This document shows positions 57,503-64,000 of a DNA stretch of 64,000 nt, piece by piece. Source of the stretch: Mixophyes australis (taxonomy: Eukaryota; Chordata; Amphibia; Anura; Limnodynastidae); the NCBI GenBank assembly GCA_036250195.1, contig JAVHZZ010000002.1:69058205-69122204 (forward strand), in the 5' to 3' direction. How positions within the stretch are numbered: the stretch's first letter is position 1; each line of letters starts with the position of its first letter. The position numbers were made by a program, and so were the translations under genes. Below the pieces are notes generated by a model that saw only the letters and a list, made by a program, of their open reading frames with translations, had not been told where the DNA came from and did not search any database.

Positions 57503-60468
57503 TGCATTAATGAATGAAAAAGGCACCGTACTGCATTACTAAAACCTGTAACACAATATACACAAATGGTGTGACCTTTTCATATTGAATTTGTTTTAAT
57601 ATTTTTTTTCGTGTGCTTTACAAACGCTCTAGCATGGCTCAGCAATTTGTGAAATAAGAAACTGTTTGTAATAGCTTATTTATGTTAAGAACATTGAAAA
57701 GCCTGATAACGATACAAATGATTAACTATTAGACATTATCTAAAGTTTAATCCGGGATCTGGAAAGAATTACTAGTTATTTGCCTTAATATAATTATGAA
57801 AAACATTTTAACACAATGTTTGTAAGTCAGAGTTGTACATTTTAAAGGTATAAACCTGACCACACACACACAATTGTTACAATTTGTGCCAAGTACAACT
57901 GGCAACCAATCAGATTTGTACAAGTAAATCATATAGAAGATTGATCAGTGAATAATGACATGGGTGTGTTCTATCATCTCAGATGCAAATAAAAGAATAG
58001 TCATGTGTTGGATGGATCTTTAATTCCAGATGATCTGTTTAATAAATGATTGTGTAATTAGACTAAGGTTTGTTCATTGTTTAATTGTTCTCTGCTTATT
58101 AATGTTGGCTAGTAATGATCTCAGAATGGGCATTAAATACAGTTCTTACTTTGTTCCACACTTTACAAGTTGGTGAAATCACCAAACGGATGACGGACGC
58201 TTTTATCTCCAAAGTCTTAATATCTTAAATATCTTGATGGGATTTCATTATAGTTATATCCCCTTCCTAGTAGTTTGAATGTGCAGCTAAACCACAGCTA
58301 ATGAATGGCACTGAGATTTTTAGGACTCAGAAGCTGTCACTCGATCTCAGTTGAGCCTTTTGTTAGCGTAAAAACTGAGTGGTCAGTAACATGAGCAGGG
58401 AGTTCATACTGTGGTCTAATGTCACAATGTCACTTAGAACAGTGAGTCATAGATAAGTTGTAGCTGACTTGTCCTGTAAACCACAAATGAGGAGCGTCCA
58501 GCATTCCCATTAAACCACATTTAGCAGTGACGCCTTGCTTTGGGAAGTTTTATGGTTGGGCTTTCAATATATGAGACCAGAAAGTGCCAACAGACTGCTT
58601 GTCCTGCGGCAACAGATGACAATTGTGTGGTGTTTCTCATGTCGATGATTCCAGCAAGCAGTGCAGTTTTTCAAAGTGACAGGTTCAGTTTTTCCCATGA
58701 AAAACTATTTGTGTCTGTGACGACTGGTGGTGGCCAATGCACGTTAAGTACTATTTTTTAAGACTTAACATAAAGGAAGTATGTGACATACAATTTACTT
58801 GTTATGCGACTCATGAGAACCTGTAACGAAGTACAGAAGAGGTTCCGGGCTGGGATTTTGTATGAAGCAGGCTGTGAAAGTCTAGATTGGATAATTATTT
58901 GTCATTTCTACTTATATTACACGTTATCTTATGGGACAGGACATGGGACATTTGCTGCCTTAATATTAATTTGCAGTGTTTTACATTAATGTAGGGTGTT
59001 TAATATGAAAGGGGTGGATGTTTTCTTATTGGCGACACGCTACGTACCAGTGTATCTCCTAGATCGCTTATTTGGAACTTAGAATATTGGAAAAACACAT
59101 GTCTTATAAGGGCACATACATGAGGTTTGTCTGGATTTTAAGAAATACTTTGATATACATCCGAGGCATCCTGGCTAGTTTGAGATTGTTCTGGTTTCAG
59201 GATATTTTCCCATTGAATTGCCCACAAAAAATCCAGGTGCCCCCGGAATCTTCCATAGTGCTGTATCTTAGCAAAAGAGGGCGGGTCACGGGCAATCAGG
59301 CACTGTCAGGAATTCTGGGGTTTGACTAGGAAACTGAATAAAGGGCTTTCCAGGGTCATAGTTGGGTGGTACAAGGGACACTGCCAGGAAAGTCTCACTT
59401 TCTTCTTCGATTACTTGTGAAGTATGGGCGTATTGTAATTTAAATGCCAAATTCACATTTATAGTCCAGTCAATGAAGTTTATCCATACAGATCTGTACT
59501 TCAAAGATGAAAGAAGGACAGTTTTGATGAGAAGATTGTTGCTTCAGAAGAGGGACAGTTGAGTGTTATAGTGAGTTTCAAATAATGTGATTTTAAATGG
59601 TGGAACAATGATTAATGAATATTAGGAGACACTCGAGAGCAAGCACAGCTGCTGTATATGATATTTCTCATGAACAAAGGACCGTTTATAATAGTGGCCC
59701 AGCCCACGTCACAAGTCCTACATAATTGTTTGGATGCGTAAGTTCCACATTACGACAAAAAAACATTTCAACACTCTCGCACCCACTGAGAATTCTGTCC
59801 TGCCTGCTGCAGCACTTTCCAGCATTGGCGTTAAAGGGAACATGTCATTTATGACAAACCTAATAGGCATAGTGAATAAATGTAGATGTCTACAATGTTT
59901 TGAGATATATTACAGGCAACATTTTGCTTTGGGAAGATGATTTGTTTATATTTGCATTGTATTACTGCTTATAAACATATCAATTAAGTTCTGTAGCAAT
60001 GGTTATATAATCTAAACTTGCCTGAATCACGTTGACAATATACATATTTATTTACCTTAAGCTGGTCATATTCTTTTTTGTTTTTGAATTCATGTATTTC
60101 TGTGGAATCACATCAATCTACAATTGAGGTACACACATTTTTAATACAACAAACAAGTGATTTTCTCAATTACTGTAGGCTCATTGGGTTGTAACGATAT
60201 GACTATAATATTCACTTTCCATCGGTTTCAATTATTTTGGATAAAAAGTATCCACCTATTTTGGAGATTTGGAGAATTTGGTGAGAAGTAAAAATATAGG
60301 AAACCATTATCCATTGGAATACAGATCATGTACAATGCTCACTAAAGTCTGAAGTTCTCAGACGTAACACATAACTTAGCTCCACTTCATCATTGTAGTT
60401 AAACAACAGCAACTTATGTCTTTCTCAAATGAGGATCATTTTAGGCTGCAGTTCAAGAAGAGGTTTTA
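57503..60468. other. Intron 2 stretch, no gene recognised
   Basis: About 3 kb of unique-looking AT-rich sequence. I see no exon in frame with the tensin reading and no bounded repeat. Confidence 0.5.
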
Positions 60469-60476
60469 TCCTAGAT

Positions 60477-61000
60477 CTATGTTGGCTAACCTGTGACATT
60501 CCAGGTGTTGTGAAACTACAAGTCCCAGCATACCCTTCCAGCAATAAGCTGCTGTATATTGGCAAAGCATCATCATCATCGTCATTTATTTATATAGCGC
60601 CACTAATTCCGCAGCGCTGTACAGAGAACTCATTCACATCAGTCCCTGCCCCATTGGAGCTTACAGTCTAAATTCCCTAATATAGACACACACTCACACA
60701 GATACAGTCAGACAAAGAGGGAGATAGACAGACAGAGACTAGGGCAAATTTTTGATAGCAGCCAATTAACCTAGCAGTATGTTTTTGGAGTGTGGGAAGA
60801 AACCAGAGCACCCGGAGGATACCCACGCAAACACAGGGAGAACATACAAACTCCACACAGATAAGGCCATGGTCGGGAATCGGACTCATGACCCCAGTGC
60901 TGTGAGGCAGAAGTGCTAACCACTAGGCCACTGTGCTGCCCAAGCATGCTGGGACTTGTAGTTTCACAACACCTGTAGTGTCACAGGTTAGTCAACACTG
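60477..61000. mobile_element. hAT-type MITE with nested SINE and exact 8-bp target duplication
   Basis: Long inverted ends: GTTGGCTAACCTGTGACATT and GTGTTGTGAAACTACAAGTC on the left, their inverses on the right (GACTTGTAGTTTCACAACAC, TGTCACAGGTTAGTCAACAC). The duplication TCCTAGAT is at 60469-60476 and 61001-61008. The SINE at 60569-60940 interrupts it. Its right end is only 91 bp from exon 3. Confidence 0.93.
60569..60940 (-). mobile_element. tRNA-derived SINE (DANA/V-SINE type), copy 3
   Basis: Minus-strand copy with head GGCAGCACAGTGGCCTAGTG at 60940 and tail CTATATAAATAAATGACGAT at 60570. It has an AAGCAT-type target duplication on both sides within the surrounding hAT MITE. B-box-like GAGTCCGATTCCC is present. 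Confidence 0.92.
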
Positions 61001-61091
61001 TCCTAGATGATCAGGTGTGGAATCTGTTTATGTTTTTTAAAACTGTATTATACTATGTCTAATGTACTGTGTATATTTTACTGTTTTCCAG

Positions 61092-61129
61092 TGTGCAAGA
61101 TTACAAGTCACAAAAAATGTGAAGGAAAG
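61092..61129 (+). CDS. TNS2: Tensin (TNS2-like) coding exon 3, second part of the C1 domain
   Basis: A 38-nt exon between ATTTTACTGTTTTCCAG and AAG|GTGAGA. It completes V58 and encodes CKITSHKKCEGK (59-70), supplying the ligands C59, H64 and C67 in C-x4-H-x2-C spacing. Phase 1 in, phase 0 out, matching exons 2 and 4. Too short for ORF-based detection, but the frame, splice sites and domain continuity make it secure. Confidence 0.85.
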
Positions 61130-61824
61130 GTGAGACTGAGTTCCATATAATTACTCCTCTGTGACACGTTTCTCTCTGGGCATTGCCCCCCACCCAACTT
61201 GTGACGTTTTCCCAAAGTAAGAAAGCAACTCTATACAACTCAGTTCTCGCCAAGGATATCCCTATTCATGGCTGGTTGGAAATACCTGAGAGAGTTCAGG
61301 AAAACTAGCACATGCTATTTATAGAGTAAGATGTTACATTACCCACCCATTGCACAGTAATCCATTCTCCTTGCACTGTGCACAGTCTGTGTTCCAGTCT
61401 ATGAGTTTAGGGAGCCTATTTATCCCCCTTAATGTCAGTCAGGATGAGGCGGGGTGGCTGGATGTTCTTGTATGGGGAGAATGGGCGTGAATGAGTCCTC
61501 TGTCCAAGCTATGGGTGGAGGGTTCTCTGTCTATATATAGACCTGCAACCTATGAAGCTGGAACACACCTAATATATTAAGACAACGTTTTATGTTCTGA
61601 AGGATAAAGCTCTCTTGTGTTCTGTATATAGGACTCCCATGTGTCCTGGTTTTCCAAGGGCAGTCCTGACGTTTAATACTGAAAATATTTTACTCTGCAT
61701 ACATACTTTCCTACAAATCAGACCTTTTTTTTTAACAAGTATAATTGTATAATTATGTATATGACTAGTGGTGATGGGGTCTGAAATAAAGCCATACATG
61801 CCAGGTATAAAGTGAAAAAATATA
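61130..61824. other. Intron 3 start, no feature recognised
   Basis: Nothing identifiable. Confidence 0.45.
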
Positions 61825-62560
61825 GGGCCTCAATCATTAAGGAACGCAAAACGAACGTAAGGTGCGTTTTTGTAAAAACACTCGTACATCGGGTATACGG
61901 ACGTCCGTATTCAACAAGTAGCGGATCTGAAGATACGTCTGTTGATGAATACGGATCTAGGGCCGCTCTGCTCTAACAGTCACGTCCAATACGTTCAATA
62001 TATGTGGAATATAACGTCACAAAAGAACGCACAGGGAAAAAAGTGTTCAATTAAGTCTTCTGTTAATAATATAGTCATTAATGACAAAATAAAAATAAAA
62101 TAAAAAAGTGTGCTTTTTTAGGCAGTGATCCTCATAAAATACATTTATTAGGAACTTATTAATGTCTACTGTACATAAAATTCATTTTTACAGTTACTCC
62201 TGATTGGAAACACATGTTCTAGCTGCATACACGGCCGTCATCACTAACAGCAGACCTGTAACTGGTGCAAGAGATACGACTGAAAATCACATACTTTAGA
62301 GATACCTAAAGCTTGAATTGGACTCAGCTGTGTGCGCTTGAGCTTGACACTCCCTTACAGTACACTGACTATGTGCGTACGCCCAGTCCCCTCCCTGTTC
62401 TGTCCATGAAATCGTAGGCAGTATTAGGTGTCCTTTGCGCTCGAAGATTAATTGGACTTTGCTATGTTCACCGGTGTATGCTCCTGTTCTGGGCATTCAC
62501 ATAGCTATTTTACGCAATAAGACACGTAACAGCATTTACGTTCCTTGATGATTCAGGCCC
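61825..62560 (+). mobile_element. GGGCC-ended palindromic element, full copy (736 bp)
   Basis: Starts GGGCCTCAATCATTAAGGAA and ends TTCCTTGATGATTCAGGCCC. It is the complete paralogue of the element split by the hAT insertion at 169-8659, and therefore shows what that site looked like before. Non-coding. The flanking triplets (ATA, GTA) differ at one base, compatible with a decayed 3-bp duplication. Confidence 0.85.
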
Positions 62561-62793
62561 GTAATGTCCTATGAGTGTTCCAGGTTTCTGGTGTAACATT
62601 TTGGGGACCCTGCCAGTGTGCCATGCAAGCAATCAAGTGTTGATTCTACATATTGGGCATATAGCTATGTATCCAACTCCTGAAATTGTATTGGCACTGA
62701 TTCGAATGCAAAATTCATAATTCTTGCTGAACTTCGCAAATCGATTGTGTGATTTGCTGATTTGAATACCCTATTGTTCAAACTTCAAAGAGC

Positions 62794-62993
62794 ATATTCA
62801 ATTGTTGGCGTTACATGTAAAAGTAACGTGGCGTGCGCACTATTACCGTCATTACGGTAATAGTGCGCGTAAATACCGTTATTACGGTACCTTTCACGCT
62901 GGATTTCAGCTCGCAGGGAGCTGCGAGCTGAAATCCGGCTTAGTATTACGGTAATAGTTTTAATGCTGCGGGAAAACGGCAACAATTGAATAT
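62794..62993. mobile_element. Palindromic MITE, 200 bp
   Basis: Ends ATATTCAATTGTTG and CAACAATTGAATAT are exact inverses. The interior has repeated TATTACCGT/ACGGTAATA motifs and an inner GATTTCAGCTCGCAG/CTGCGAGCTGAAATC hairpin. Non-coding. Confidence 0.82.
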
Positions 62994-63941
62994 CCAAGTG
63001 TTTCTGCAGAGGGGAAACAGCTCCCTTTGCAAAACAAAGAATGGCCTTAAAAATATGAACTCTCCGCCATGCCTATGGATTGGCTTCTTTAGTACTAATA
63101 GTGCTGTGATTGGCCTGATTCTCTGAGTGTTATTATTTTGCCAATTTTTAATGAAATCAGGAAAGATTTGATAAGTAATTCACAGCTGAATTTTAGAAGC
63201 GACCGGATCAACCTGCCCATCTCTAACTGCCAGCACCTAACTGGAAAACATGTGTTTGTCGTGTTTGTCATTTTTTTTTGTAACTCGCCAAAGTTCTTTC
63301 ACTTTCTTCCTTTCAATTATGATCCCTGGTGCTCCCAAATTAATGGAATAGACTCAATGGAAATGGGTTTATATAATTGTTTTATTTAATTTGGCACCAA
63401 TAAGGAGGTATGGGATGAATTTTATGCCTAATCAAACTGCAGGTTACATGGGTGGTCCAGTTTATTACTTGAACATTACGGGAGTCCCATTTAATGACCT
63501 AAAAAAAGAAAATGTGAGAAATGTTCATCATTATAATTTACTTTTAAAGCACCACATGGTCTGTAGCGCTGTACAGTTAAGCTGGTTTTATCTTGAAAAT
63601 GACTACATGCAACATACATATCTATCATACAGTCATAATATTCCTAGTTATACTAATATAGAATAAGGTGAAACAACAAAGCAGGATTTGTCCGGTTATT
63701 GTCTTAGGGATTAAAGAGCACACAAACAGCCTTGTACCGGTACCATCATGGCAACATGGTGATCATTTCCCCACTGATATTCCAGTTGACTATAGTAAAT
63801 ACATTATACATCGTACGGATATACTTGCATTTAATTGCTTTATGCACCTTAATGGTTTATGTTGCTTAAAGTTGTACATGAAGTTTACTGTAGGTTTTCG
63901 ACACTTTCTGTCTTGACCATATTTTCACTCCCTTGTTGCAG
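62994..63941. other. Intron 3 end, no feature recognised
   Basis: Three short consecutive ORFs (63138-63916) have no recognisable domain and no splice signals of their own. Confidence 0.45.
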
Positions 63942-63980
63942 GTTCCCCCAGGTTGTTCCTCTCCCCCACCAGCTGATATG
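63942..63980 (+). CDS. TNS2: Tensin (TNS2-like) coding exon 4, last C1 ligand
   Basis: A 39-nt exon between CCCTTGTTGCAG and ATG|GTAAGT. It encodes VPPGCSSPPPADM (71-83), supplying C75, the eighth zinc ligand (C-x7-C from C67). A Pro/Ser linker follows the C1 domain, as in tensin-2. In and out phase 0. The gene continues beyond the window. Confidence 0.8.
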
Positions 63981-64000
63981 GTAAGTACAAAATAAATAAA

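Overview
The window looks like vertebrate nuclear DNA, most likely from an anuran amphibian with a large, repeat-rich genome. Support: one spliced vertebrate-type gene with very long introns and GT-AG junctions, intact and broken DNA transposons (hAT, Tc1/mariner, Harbinger-like), tRNA-derived SINEs of the DANA/V-SINE type, and long minisatellites. Nothing bacterial is present. The species cannot be fixed from the sequence.

Layout. Positions 1-8773 are a nested pair: an 8,475-bp hAT element (177-8651) with an exact 8-bp target duplication sits inside an older GGGCC-ended palindromic element. The hAT encodes an apparently intact BED-finger/hAT transposase on the minus strand plus a short upstream ORF, and more than half of it is internal tandem repeats, several built from pieces of its own transposase gene. 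Positions 8774-39469 carry no recognised gene. They hold a 24-bp minisatellite (10.7-12.3 kb), a 31-bp minisatellite (14.0-14.5 kb), several palindromic elements, a probable LTR fragment, a 450-bp repeat family (24.4-26.6 kb), an almost 8-kb satellite of 20/21-bp monomers (26.9-34.9 kb), and two minus-strand retroelement-like blocks that start with hammerhead-like motifs.

From about 39.3 kb to the right edge lies the 5' part of a plus-strand tensin gene, best match tensin-2 (TNS2). Four coding exons (39470-39535, 53337-53442, 61092-61129, 63942-63980) splice in frame into an 83-residue N-terminus with a complete C1-type zinc-binding domain (H29, C42, C45, C56, C59, H64, C67, C75). The rest of the gene (PTP/C2, SH2, PTB domains in known tensins) lies beyond the window. 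Intron 1 (13.8 kb), intron 2 (7.6 kb) and intron 3 (2.8 kb) are full of transposon remnants. Intron 1 also has a pyrimidine-rich 19-bp minisatellite, rich in CTCTTC, ending about 340 bp before the exon 2 acceptor.

Most interesting signals: the self-derived satellites of the hAT element; the nested insertion with an in-window paralogous empty site; the structured 20/21-bp satellite; the hammerhead-like termini, one of them at the exact edge of an insert flanked by 98-bp direct repeats; and the PTB-motif array in front of the C1-domain exon.
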